Source of the DNA: Mucilaginibacter tundrae
Lineage (GTDB): Bacteria > Bacteroidota > Bacteroidia > Sphingobacteriales > Sphingobacteriaceae
DNA length: 64,000 nucleotides
NCBI RefSeq assembly: GCF_013408825.1
Contig: NZ_JACCBZ010000004.1
Location: forward strand, 305,620-369,619
Direction of reading: 5' to 3'
Shown here one piece after another: positions 44,154-52,234 of the stretch (positions within the stretch are counted from its first letter, which is position 1; each line of letters begins with the position of its first letter). Under the pieces are notes generated by a model that made no database searches, was not told the origin of the DNA, and saw only the letters and a list, made by a program, of their open reading frames with translations. Position numbers and translations under genes: made by a program.

Positions 44154-45035
44154 TTATTTATATACTTCTTTCTTAGCAGAAGCTAAAGTGTTCTTCAATA
44201 AGCCAATAATCGTCATCAAGCCAACACCACCGGGTACAGGGGTTATCCACGATGTTTTTGGGGCTACATGCTCAAAATCAACATCACCATAAAGCTTAAA
44301 GCCTGATTTAGTTAGGGTTGATGTTTCACGGTTCATACCAACATCTATGATCACTGCGCCCGGCTTAACCATATCAGCAGTAATAAAATTCTTTTTACCG
44401 ATTGCTACGATAAGGATATCTGCATCTAATGTGAATTTCTTAATATCAGGTGTGCGGCTGTGGCAGATAGTTACGGTGCAGTTACCAGGAGTAGTATTAC
44501 GTGCCATCAAAATGCTCATCGGCGAACCAACAATATTACTGCGGCCAACTACTACGCAATGCTTGCCTGCAGTTTCAATATTGTATTCTTTGAGCATTAA
44601 TGTAATGCCATAAGGAGTAGCGGGGATGAATGATGGTAAGTTGCGCTGCATACGGCCCAAATTAACCGGGTGGAAACCATCAACATCCTTACGGTAATCA
44701 ATGCGCTCAGTTACTTTTTCCGGGTCGATATGTTTGGGTAGGGGAAGTTGAACGATAATGCCATCGATATCCGCATCGGCATTAAGTTCTTCCACTTTTT
44801 TAAGCAATTCTTCTTCGGTTACAGTATCCTCATAACGCACCAGGCTCGATTTAAAACCTACGTTTTCGCAGTTCTTTATCTTGCTGGCCACGTAAGTTTC
44901 GCTGCCGCCATCGTGGCCAACTAATACCGCTACCAAGTGTGGTTTTCGGCCTGTGTCTGCCAATATTTTAGCTGCTTCTTCAGCTATTTCAACCTTAAGT
45001 TTTTCTGATACGTATTTTCCGTCGAGTAATTGCAT
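44154..45035 (-). CDS. folD: Methylenetetrahydrofolate dehydrogenase/cyclohydrolase
   Basis: 293 residues, the bifunctional FolD. It interconverts 5,10-methylene-THF and 10-formyl-THF with NADP. Signatures: [16 protein letters not shown] (with catalytic lysine), [13 protein letters not shown] and the NADP-binding [12 protein letters not shown], followed by [10 protein letters not shown]. Full length. It lies downstream of lepA, separated by the palindrome at 45052-45124. Confidence 0.95.
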   Translation of the reverse strand: MQLLDGKYVSEKLKVEIAEEAAKILADTGRKPHLVAVLVGHDGGSETYVASKIKNCENVGFKSSLVRYEDTVTEEELLKKVEELNADADIDGIIVQLPLPKHIDPEKVTERIDYRKDVDGFHPVNLGRMQRNLPSFIPATPYGITLMLKEYNIETAGKHCVVVGRSNIVGSPMSILMARNTTPGNCTVTICHSRTPDIKKFTLDADILIVAIGKKNFITADMVKPGAVIIDVGMNRETSTLTKSGFKLYGDVDFEHVAPKTSWITPVPGGVGLMTIIGLLKNTLASAKKEVYK

Positions 45036-45051
45036 AATAGATTCAAGAGTT

Positions 45052-45124
45052 AAGAGTCAGGAATCAAGACAGATCAAAAGCAAATCAAGATTTGAGTTTA
45101 ATAATATCTTGATTCCTGACTCTT
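45052..45124. repeat. 18-bp perfect inverted repeat between lepA and folD
   Basis: AAGAGTCAGGAATCAAGA (45052-45069) and its exact reverse complement at 45107-45124, with a 37-base loop; further ATCAAGA/TCTTGAT words flank and lie inside it. The GAGTCAGGAATCAAGA wording is that of dispersed intergenic palindromes. On the plus strand a T6 run follows at 45137. Confidence 0.7.
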
Positions 45125-45140
45125 GTATCTTGATTCTTTT

Positions 45141-46928
45141 TTAATCCAGTTTCAAAACCGCCATAAACGCCGACTGCGGTATCTCTACGTTACCAACCTG
45201 GCGCATGCGTTTTTTACCTTTTTTCTGTTTTTCCAACAATTTACGCTTACGCGATATATCACCACCGTAACATTTAGCGGTAACATCCTTACGTAAAGCT
45301 TTAACTGTTTCGCGGGCTATGATTTTAGCACCGATAGATGCCTGTATAATGATTTCGAACTGCTGACGCGGAATTAATTCCTTCAGCTTTTCGCATATTT
45401 TTTTACCGAAATCAAACGAGTTGCCACGATATATCAATGACGATAACGCATCAACCGGTTCCGAATTTAAACGAATATCCAATCTCACTAAATCCGACTG
45501 GCGATAGCCTATTTGATGGTAATCAAACGAAGCATAACCCTTAGATATAGTTTTCAGTTTATCATAAAAGTCAAAAACGATCTCGCCCATCGGCATCTCA
45601 AATATCAACTCAACACGGTCGGACGTTAAATACGACTGGTTTTTGATAAAGCCACGTTTTTGGATACATAATGACATTACCGAACCTACAAATTCCGATT
45701 TGGTAATGATAGTAGCTTTGATGTATGGTTCTTCCACATAATCTATCCTGCTTGGGTCGGGAAGGTCTGATGGGTTATTTACTACTATTGGGTCGCCTTT
45801 GGTAGTATGCGCAACATAGGAAACGTTAGGTACCGTCGTAATTACCGTCATGTTAAATTCACGCTCCAAACGTTCCTGGATGATCTCCATGTGCAACATG
45901 CCCAGGAAACCGCAACGGAAACCAAAGCCTAACGCCGCTGATGATTCCGGTTCAAAAACCAGTGAGGCATCGTTTAATTGCAGTTTACCCATTGATTCAC
46001 GCAGCTCTTCAAAATCATCGGTATCAACCGGGTAAATGCCCGCGAAAACCATTGGTTTTACTTCCTCAAAGCCCTGGATGCCGACTTCGCAAGGGCGGTC
46101 AATACTCGTAATGGTATCACCAACCTTAACTTCACGAGCTTCTTTTATCCCGGATATGATATAACCAACATCGCCGGTTTTTATTACATCTTTAGCAAGC
46201 GGTTTTAGTTTTAAAGTGCCTACTTCATCGGCAAAATATTGCTTTTCGGTCGCTACGAATTTTACTTTTTCGCCTTTACGTATCTCGCCGTTCACTACTT
46301 TAAAGTAAGCGATAATACCACGGAACGAGTTAAACACAGAGTCAAATATCAAAGCTTGTAATGGCGCATCCGGGTCACCAACAGGGGCGGGGACACGGTC
46401 AACAATGGCACGCAATATTTCATGTACGCCCATGCCTGTTTTGCCTGATGCCGCTAAAATATCCTCGCGTTTGCAACCGATCAGTTCAACAATTTGGTCT
46501 TTAACTTCCTCTGGCATAGCGCCGGGCAAGTCCATTTTGTTAAGTACCGGGATAATTTCCAGGTCGTTTTCCAAAGCTAAGTATAGGTTTGATATGGTTT
46601 GCGCTTGTATACCCTGCGCTGCATCTACAATTAATAACGCGCCTTCACAGGCAGCTATTGAACGAGAAACTTCGTATGAAAAATCCACGTGTCCGGGGGT
46701 ATCAATCAGGTTGAGCGTATATTTTTGCCCGTCCATTTCGTAATCCATTTGTATGGCGTGGCTTTTTATGGTGATGCCACGCTCACGCTCAAGATCCATA
46801 TCATCAAGCAATTGCGCTTGCGATTCACGTTGAGTGATAGTGTTAGTATATTCTAATAACCTGTCAGCAAGAGTGCTCTTACCATGGTCGATATGTGCTA
46901 TGATACAAAAATTACGAATGTGCTTCAT
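45141..46928 (-). CDS. lepA: Elongation factor 4
   Basis: 595 residues. A translational GTPase that back-translocates stalled ribosomes. The G1 motif [10 protein letters not shown]2/G3 ([18 protein letters not shown]) and G4 (NKMDLPGA) are intact, followed by EF-G-like domains and the LepA-specific C-terminal domain ending [17 protein letters not shown]. Length is typical. Cytoplasmic/membrane-associated. Confidence 0.97.
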   Translation of the reverse strand: MKHIRNFCIIAHIDHGKSTLADRLLEYTNTITQRESQAQLLDDMDLERERGITIKSHAIQMDYEMDGQKYTLNLIDTPGHVDFSYEVSRSIAACEGALLIVDAAQGIQAQTISNLYLALENDLEIIPVLNKMDLPGAMPEEVKDQIVELIGCKREDILAASGKTGMGVHEILRAIVDRVPAPVGDPDAPLQALIFDSVFNSFRGIIAYFKVVNGEIRKGEKVKFVATEKQYFADEVGTLKLKPLAKDVIKTGDVGYIISGIKEAREVKVGDTITSIDRPCEVGIQGFEEVKPMVFAGIYPVDTDDFEELRESMGKLQLNDASLVFEPESSAALGFGFRCGFLGMLHMEIIQERLEREFNMTVITTVPNVSYVAHTTKGDPIVVNNPSDLPDPSRIDYVEEPYIKATIITKSEFVGSVMSLCIQKRGFIKNQSYLTSDRVELIFEMPMGEIVFDFYDKLKTISKGYASFDYHQIGYRQSDLVRLDIRLNSEPVDALSSLIYRGNSFDFGKKICEKLKELIPRQQFEIIIQASIGAKIIARETVKALRKDVTAKCYGGDISRKRKLLEKQKKGKKRMRQVGNVEIPQSAFMAVLKLD

Positions 46929-47062
46929 TGAGGCGCAAAAATAGGGTTTTTAAGCGGATAATAAAAGCGGAATGTCACACAGATATACCCTGATTTTGAT
47001 GGTAAGAATTATAGTTTTTATTGCTAAAAATATTAAATGCAAATAGTGTAGAAAAGAAATAC

Positions 47063-48265
47063 TTAAACGTTTTCCTTTTGAAGTAGGGCCGGGATGGTTT
47101 TGAATATCAACTTCAGGTCGTTAACCATGCTATGATTTTGGGCATAGGTATTATCTAGCATTAATCTTTCTTCTTCACTCATATCGCCCTTGCCTCGTTT
47201 CTCAACCTGCCATAATCCGGTTATTCCCGCAGGGGCGGCAAAGCGTAAGGCATATTTATCAGTAGTTAGTTTTTCAGCTTCATACAATGGTAAAGGTCTA
47301 TTACCAACAATACTCATGTTACCAATAAGCACATTCCAAAGCTGTGGCAACTCATCAATACTCGAATTTCTAATAAAGTTGCCAATTTTAGTGATCCTTG
47401 GATCATTCTTTATTTTGAAAAATGCTGAGTCATGATTCAATTTTCTTGAATCCTGGTACTGTTTTTCGCACCATCTTATCTTATCAGCGTATAGCGGGAA
47501 TTGGCATTTGCCGTAAATGGTACAATCGTTACATAAAAAGCCACTGTCATTTGTTATTTTTTCTCCCGTCCCTGCTTCTATATCATACTGGTTTAAATGT
47601 TTAAGATCTTTTAAACGTTTATCCGCATTAACATACATCGACCTGAATTTATAAAATTTAAATACGCGGTATCCTGTACCAACGCGATACGAGTAATAAA
47701 AGGCAGGACCCTTTGATTCCAATTTTATCCAGATATAAACTACCAAAAATATCGGCGACAAAAACAACAACGCCATCCCGGAAAAGAATATATCAAAGGC
47801 TCTTTTACCAAAAGGGTTTTTATATACTACCTGATTATTTTTTTTTAATTTAACATGTATCTCGCCCCAATGATCGATTAAAAAATTAACCCTGCTCTCA
47901 ATGTTTTTAACTTTGATGGGCCTTGCGAAAAAATCAGTAATCCCCGCATCTAATGCAATTTTACGAAGGTTTTTGTCTATGTGTTTGCCAATTAACAGTA
48001 CAGGTACCTCGTTAAAATGCTGTTTATTAAGGCTTTCAATGAGGTTTACTCCATATTTGCCCAGTATATCACTTTTGGAAATTATGGCTACTATGTTGTG
48101 CTTTTTCTGCTCCCATTCTGAAAATAGCTCTTCATCATCTTTGAAGTTGATAAGCTGACGGCTACCAAAATCACACTCGTTTGCAAGGGTCGCATACAAA
48201 TCTTCATCGGCACGCAATAAAGCAATTATTTGATCGCTTTTAGCTATCACAGCACTATTAGTCAT
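47063..48265 (-). CDS. Sugar transferase with N-terminal pseudo-receiver domain
   Basis: 400 residues. Residues 10-130 resemble a receiver domain, but the phospho-acceptor position aligns with K64 (IISKSD) and the conserved lysine position with R115 (ARPIK), so phosphorylation is unlikely. One membrane segment (162-180) precedes a bacterial sugar transferase domain (KRAFDIFFSG at 154-163, KFYKFRSMY at 203-211, PQLWNVLIGNMSIVGNRP at 307-324) of the WbaP/ExoY type that puts the first sugar phosphate on undecaprenyl phosphate. An insertion has four cysteines (C245, C248, C254, C266). It follows a true receiver gene by 11 bases. Confidence 0.9.
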   Translation of the reverse strand: MTNSAVIAKSDQIIALLRADEDLYATLANECDFGSRQLINFKDDEELFSEWEQKKHNIVAIISKSDILGKYGVNLIESLNKQHFNEVPVLLIGKHIDKNLRKIALDAGITDFFARPIKVKNIESRVNFLIDHWGEIHVKLKKNNQVVYKNPFGKRAFDIFFSGMALLFLSPIFLVVYIWIKLESKGPAFYYSYRVGTGYRVFKFYKFRSMYVNADKRLKDLKHLNQYDIEAGTGEKITNDSGFLCNDCTIYGKCQFPLYADKIRWCEKQYQDSRKLNHDSAFFKIKNDPRITKIGNFIRNSSIDELPQLWNVLIGNMSIVGNRPLPLYEAEKLTTDKYALRFAAPAGITGLWQVEKRGKGDMSEEERLMLDNTYAQNHSMVNDLKLIFKTIPALLQKENV

Positions 48266-48276
48266 GGTATAAGGGG

Positions 48277-48675
48277 CTATTTACCAACTCTTCTTAAAAC
48301 TACTCTTACTCTTGCCTCAAGCTCCGCGGGATTAAATGGTTTAACTATATAATCATCAGCGCCGCTATTCAAACATAATATTCTTTTTTCAGAACTGTCT
48401 TCACCCGAGACTATTATAACCGGTATGGATTTAAAAAAGTCACTTGCCTGTAATTGCGCCAATAGCTCAAGCCCGGTAATTTTAGCGGTATTTAAATCTG
48501 AAATGATCAAGTCGGGGATATTGCCGTTCTGAATAGAAGCCAGAGCGTCCATTCCATTAACAAATATCTCAGTTTTATATTGACTGCTTAAAAATTCTTT
48601 TAATATAAGCTGCATATATAAATCGTCCTCAACAATAAGAATCTTGATTTGCTTGGTAGCGGTAGCTGAGCTCAT
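48277..48675 (-). CDS. Stand-alone response regulator receiver
   Basis: 132 residues, a single receiver domain and nothing else. Acidic pocket VEDD (16-18), phospho-acceptor D60 (LIISDL), S90 in the beta-4 position and K112 (VKPF) are all present, so it can be phosphorylated. Without an output domain it probably acts by protein contact, for instance on the sugar transferase encoded 11 bases downstream, or as a phosphorelay carrier with the Hpt protein encoded divergently at 48875. Confidence 0.9.
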   Translation of the reverse strand: MSSATATKQIKILIVEDDLYMQLILKEFLSSQYKTEIFVNGMDALASIQNGNIPDLIISDLNTAKITGLELLAQLQASDFFKSIPVIIVSGEDSSEKRILCLNSGADDYIVKPFNPAELEARVRVVLRRVGK

Positions 48676-48874
48676 ATATAAATTAAAACGATGTAGCTAA
48701 TATAAATAAAAAACGCTGTAATTTTTATATTAAGAAAATATACAATATATAAAGTGCTTTTTATTAATAATTGGCTTACGTAAAATAGGGCTGAAATGTT
48801 CCAATAAAAATGTTGAAAATGATATTTTTTACCTTAATAAAAGTTTATACATTTATCTTAAACTATACAGAGTA

Positions 48875-49228
48875 ATGAATGCCAATAAACCCTACGATTT
48901 AACTACTATATACGCTATAAGTGATAATAACCCGGAATTTTTAGAAAAACTTTTACTCGTTTTTACAGATGCTGTAAGTGCGGACATTATCTCTCTTAAA
49001 GCTGCCGCCAATGATAATAATTGGCCCGAAGTTGGGCAGCTTGCGCACAAAATAAAACCCTCGTTAAGCCATTTTGGTATAACATCCTTAACAGATGTTA
49101 TACGGGGGCTGGAACATAACAGTGGCACAGATTCAGCCTACCTTAAGGCAATGGTAAACCAACTGGATAATGTAATGGGTAACGTACTAATGGGGTTAAA
49201 AGAAGAATTTCCGGCTGTATTTAAGTAA
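48875..49228 (+). CDS. Histidine phosphotransfer (Hpt) protein
   Basis: 117 residues forming one Hpt four-helix bundle. The phospho-histidine is H58 in GQLAHKIKPSLSHFG, the expected pattern HKxKxS/xxxG. It would pass phosphate between a hybrid kinase and a receiver; the receiver gene is divergently placed 200 bases away. Its last 8 bases overlap the convergent glycosyltransferase gene. Confidence 0.88.
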   Translation: MNANKPYDLTTIYAISDNNPEFLEKLLLVFTDAVSADIISLKAAANDNNWPEVGQLAHKIKPSLSHFGITSLTDVIRGLEHNSGTDSAYLKAMVNQLDNVMGNVLMGLKEEFPAVFK

Positions 49229-50027
49229 TATTAAATATCCTTTTTATCCGTTTTATTGTCCCTTTAACTAAGCCACCATCAATTTGTATGCGCCTATCGG
49301 TCGTCCAAACTATAGCTTTCGGGCTGTTTACCTGGTAAAGTTTCCCAAAACCCTTATTATTTAGTTTTAGCGCAAGGTAACCATCTTCGTTTGATCCAGG
49401 CGGGTGGTTAAATCCGTCAACCTGCAAACCCTGCTCACGTCTGAACCCCGAATTAAAACCATAAACATTTACAGCCTCGGTTTTAAAGTGTTTGTTATAT
49501 AATTTGCTTAAATCAGAGAAATATTCATAAAAAAAGTAAATAACCCTGCCTGTCCTGCCTACTGGGATAAATGAGAACCGACCATAAGTAATAGCGTTGG
49601 CGTCATTATCTAACGGTTTTATCATCTCTTCTATCCAGTTTTTTGGGTATATGGTATCTGCATCGGCATTCAAAATATATTTACCCGTAGCTTTTGCCAA
49701 TCCTGTGTTACGGGCCGGGGTTATGCCTTGCGTAGTTTCTAGTATACAGGTAACACCGCAAGCCTTTACTAATTCTTCTGTTTTATCTTTAGAATTATTA
49801 TTTACAACAATTATCTCAACAGATCGGTCAGTTACATTATTACAAAGGGATGCAAGTGTTTGCACAATGTTGGTTTCCTCGTTATAAGCAGGCATAACAA
49901 TTGAAACTTGCGGTTCACCCTTTAATAAATTACTATAAGCTTTATCAACCTTAGCTACCACATCTTTTGAGAGGTAGTCGAGTTTTAAATAACTGTTAAT
50001 GTATGGGGGTATAGAAACCGGTCTCAT
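49221..50027 (-). CDS. Glycosyltransferase family 2
   Basis: 268 residues, GT-A fold. VSIVMPAYNEETNI opens the nucleotide-sugar site, EIIVVNNNSKDKT follows, and the DxD-type metal motif is D122-A-D124 (LNADADT). An ED motif occurs in SNEDGYLAL. No clear membrane segment is present. It adds sugar to a lipid- or surface-linked chain. Its place beside the sugar transferase and the receiver/Hpt genes suggests an exopolysaccharide role. Confidence 0.9.
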   Translation of the reverse strand: MRPVSIPPYINSYLKLDYLSKDVVAKVDKAYSNLLKGEPQVSIVMPAYNEETNIVQTLASLCNNVTDRSVEIIVVNNNSKDKTEELVKACGVTCILETTQGITPARNTGLAKATGKYILNADADTIYPKNWIEEMIKPLDNDANAITYGRFSFIPVGRTGRVIYFFYEYFSDLSKLYNKHFKTEAVNVYGFNSGFRREQGLQVDGFNHPPGSNEDGYLALKLNNKGFGKLYQVNSPKAIVWTTDRRIQIDGGLVKGTIKRIKRIFNIT

Positions 50028-50163
50028 ATAACAATAATAGTAAATAAATGTGTTACATCGGTATGCTGATAATTTTTCGTTTGACCTTTACTTTGATAGA
50101 GCTATTATTCATTAATCAAACCTTTAACAGATTATTGTGTTCATATAAAAAACTCATACCATA

Positions 50164-51171
50164 ATGAAAACGATAATAAAAAGTATACTATTAGTTACAG
50201 GCCTTGCAATAGTAGCGCCTTGCACCTATGCACAGATAAGCGTGGGGATAGGAATAAGAGCACGTATAGCCCCCCCGGCTATACCGGTTTATGTACAACC
50301 TGAATGCCCTGTTGATGGTTATATTTGGACACCGGGTTATTGGGCCTGGAGCAATGATGATAATGATTATTACTGGGTTCCGGGTGTTTGGGTAGCGCCA
50401 CCTGATCCGGGTTATTTATGGACGCCACCTTATTGGGCGTACAACGATGGTTATTACGGTTATTATCCCGGCTATTGGGGCTTGCACGTAGGCTACTACG
50501 GCGGTATCAATTATGGCTTCGGTTATGGAGGTATAGGATTTTACGGCGGTATGTGGTCTGGCGGCAGGTTTAGGTATAACACTGCTGTGTGGAGAGTCAA
50601 CTCACGCGTAATTCATAATACCTATGTTAACAACAATTTTGTGCGTAACAATAACCATTATAGTTTTAACGGCCCGGGCGGATCAAATGCAAGACCTTCC
50701 AGAGAAGATGCTTTAGCAGCACATGATCATCATATTCAGGCCACACGTAATCAGGTGGCAGTGCAACATAGTGCCATGAGTAACCGTAATCAGCGCGCTT
50801 CAATAAACCATGGCAGGCCTTCTGTTTCATCAATGAATAGGGCTAATGGAACCAGGCTTGGTGCCGAAGGTCATGTGGCGCCAGCAGCAACACGTACAGC
50901 AAACAGGATGGGTGCAAATCATAATTCTGCACCTCAACGGAATGCACAAATACAGCATAATCAACAAAATATAGGTGCCCGGCATCAGGCACAGCAACAA
51001 CGCATGCAAGCTCGTCCGCAAGCACAACAACGTATGCAATCACGTCCTCAAATGCAGCAACATATGCAAGCACGCCCGCAACAGCAGGCACGTCCTCAAA
51101 TGCAGCAACATATGCAAGCTCGACCTATGGGCGGTGGTCGTCCTATGGGTGGCGGTGGTCATCGCAGATAA
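50164..51171 (+). CDS. YXWGXW-repeat secreted protein with Gln/Met/Arg-rich tail
   Basis: 335 residues. A signal peptide (IVAPCTYAQ, cut near 24) is followed by tryptophan-rich repeats of the YXWGXW type (YIWTPGYWAW, YYWVPGVWV, YLWTPPYWAY), a Gly/Tyr-rich stretch and a long low-complexity tail of QQRMQARPQ-like units ending in GGGRPMGGGG. Such proteins occur widely in Bacteroidetes; function is unknown, probably periplasmic or outer surface. The tail repeats are also repeats in DNA (see 51041-51119). Confidence 0.85.
   Translation: MKTIIKSILLVTGLAIVAPCTYAQISVGIGIRARIAPPAIPVYVQPECPVDGYIWTPGYWAWSNDDNDYYWVPGVWVAPPDPGYLWTPPYWAYNDGYYGYYPGYWGLHVGYYGGINYGFGYGGIGFYGGMWSGGRFRYNTAVWRVNSRVIHNTYVNNNFVRNNNHYSFNGPGGSNARPSREDALAAHDHHIQATRNQVAVQHSAMSNRNQRASINHGRPSVSSMNRANGTRLGAEGHVAPAATRTANRMGANHNSAPQRNAQIQHNQQNIGARHQAQQQRMQARPQAQQRMQSRPQMQQHMQARPQQQARPQMQQHMQARPMGGGRPMGGGGHRR
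51041..51119 (+). repeat. 31-bp exact direct repeat in the YXWGXW gene
   Basis: The same 31 bases occur at 51041-51071 and 51089-51119 (offset 48 bases, 16 codons), embedded in a longer run of similar ATGCAAGCACGTCC-type units. The offset is a multiple of three, so unit gain or loss keeps the frame. Confidence 0.9.
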
Positions 51172-51188
51172 TCACTCTTATCAAATTG

Positions 51189-51222
51189 AACAAAGCCAGG
51201 TATTAACCGGGCTTTGTTTTTT
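51189..51222 (+). terminator. Terminator of the YXWGXW gene
   Basis: AACAAAGCC and GGCTTTGTT pair over 9 bases around a 12-base loop, followed by a T-rich tail, about 20 bases after the stop codon. Confidence 0.75.
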
Positions 51223-51292
51223 AATGAAATTTAATTAGCTAAAACTGTGTAACTAAATAGTTGTTATTATCCATATATCAACATAATAAAGT

Positions 51293-51496
51293 ATGGCTAC
51301 CACAAAACAATATGAGGATAAAGCAAAAGCGAGTAATTCGAATTTGCAAAAGGGCACTCAGGCCGGCGAACAAAGCAAACCTGATAACCCGCGTTTAAAA
51401 ACAGTTACACCTGACAACGATAATGGTGATCCCGGTGCACCAGCGCAGAAAGATTCATCCAATAAAGGTAAAGGACCAGCAGGCGAAAACTTATAA
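51293..51496 (+). CDS. Small hydrophilic protein, probably disordered
   Basis: 67 residues, rich in Lys, Asn, Asp, Gly and Pro (for example DNDNGDPGAPAQKDSSNKGKG), without hydrophobic core, signal or motif; most likely intrinsically disordered. No function can be assigned. It is 4 bases ahead of the lipoprotein gene at 51501. Confidence 0.6.
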   Translation: MATTKQYEDKAKASNSNLQKGTQAGEQSKPDNPRLKTVTPDNDNGDPGAPAQKDSSNKGKGPAGENL

Positions 51497-51500
51497 AAAC

Positions 51501-51740
51501 ATGAAAAATATAAAAATAGCATTTGCCTTATTAGCTACAGTAGCTTTTACCGGATGTATCGGTGATCATGGCGTTGGAAACGGCCAGGATACTGCGCAAA
51601 ACACTTATCAGGTACGTCCCGATAAAAATGATAAAGATACCGCGAACATCATCAGGTATACCGGCGATTCTCAGTCAATGGATTACAGCGCCAATGGTGG
51701 TGCTGGTTTAATTAAGCTCGATACAAGTATTAAGAAATGA
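51501..51740 (+). CDS. Small lipoprotein, unknown function
   Basis: 79 residues from the ATG at 51501. The lipobox VAFTGC places the lipid on C19. The mature part is hydrophilic, with no recognised domain. The open frame extends upstream, overlapping the previous gene, but this ATG directly precedes a perfect signal peptide. Confidence 0.75.
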   Translation: MKNIKIAFALLATVAFTGCIGDHGVGNGQDTAQNTYQVRPDKNDKDTANIIRYTGDSQSMDYSANGGAGLIKLDTSIKK

Positions 51741-52234
51741 CGTTGGCAGCACAAAAAGCGGGAAAATAAACAAGTGGATAGCCAATGTAACTGAACATAG
51801 TATCACGCTTGATCTGGAAAAAGAAGTTTTAAATCAAAATATCCGGATGAATAGCGGCGTTGTTAAAACATTCAGCGGACGAAGCCGTAAGCGTAAAGCT
51901 TGCCGTTTCAAAGTGCCATGTCAATACTTAATTTATAAAACCGGGCAGGTAAAACCAATTCCTCACCCAAACTTGCTTGGCTTGTCAGTAACCTTTATTT
52001 GACTCAAAAATAGATAAAGGATTGTGAAAAAGCTAAATACTAAAATAGAAACGAGAATGAGTGGAATATTAAACTATATTATTATTAAATTATTAAGTAA
52101 CAATCTTATATCTATAGTTTATTATTGAACGCTTAACAATATTGTTACTTATTATAATCAGGTATTTTATCATTTTTGCAAACAGTTACGGTTTACGGGT
52201 GTATATACAGCACAACTAGTACCGGTATGCAATT
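51741..52234. other. 494-base gap without a supported gene
   Basis: The first 260 bases stay open in one plus-strand frame from about 51705 to the TGA at 52000-52002 but have no start codon until an ATG at 51847 (51 codons, containing a basic GRSRKRKACRFK segment). This may be the remnant of a lost gene. The rest (52010-52200) is AT-rich spacer with the region where the promoter of the downstream efflux operon must lie; I see no exact promoter match. Confidence 0.4.

Noticed and set aside
47063..50027. Calling the polysaccharide cluster a complete export locus
   Set aside because: Flippase, polymerase and Wza/Wzc-type export genes are not in the window; only initiation and one glycosyltransferase are seen.
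49920..50163. Possible promoter TACTTTGA before the YXWGXW gene
   Set aside because: It misses the TAnnTTTG spacing by one base; not strong enough to list.
50990..51125. Resemblance of regularly spaced short repeats to a CRISPR array
   Set aside because: Repeats are contiguous, in frame and inside a gene; there are no unique spacers of constant length.
51847..52002. 51-codon frame with a basic segment
   Set aside because: No start context, no motif; kept only as part of a possible remnant.
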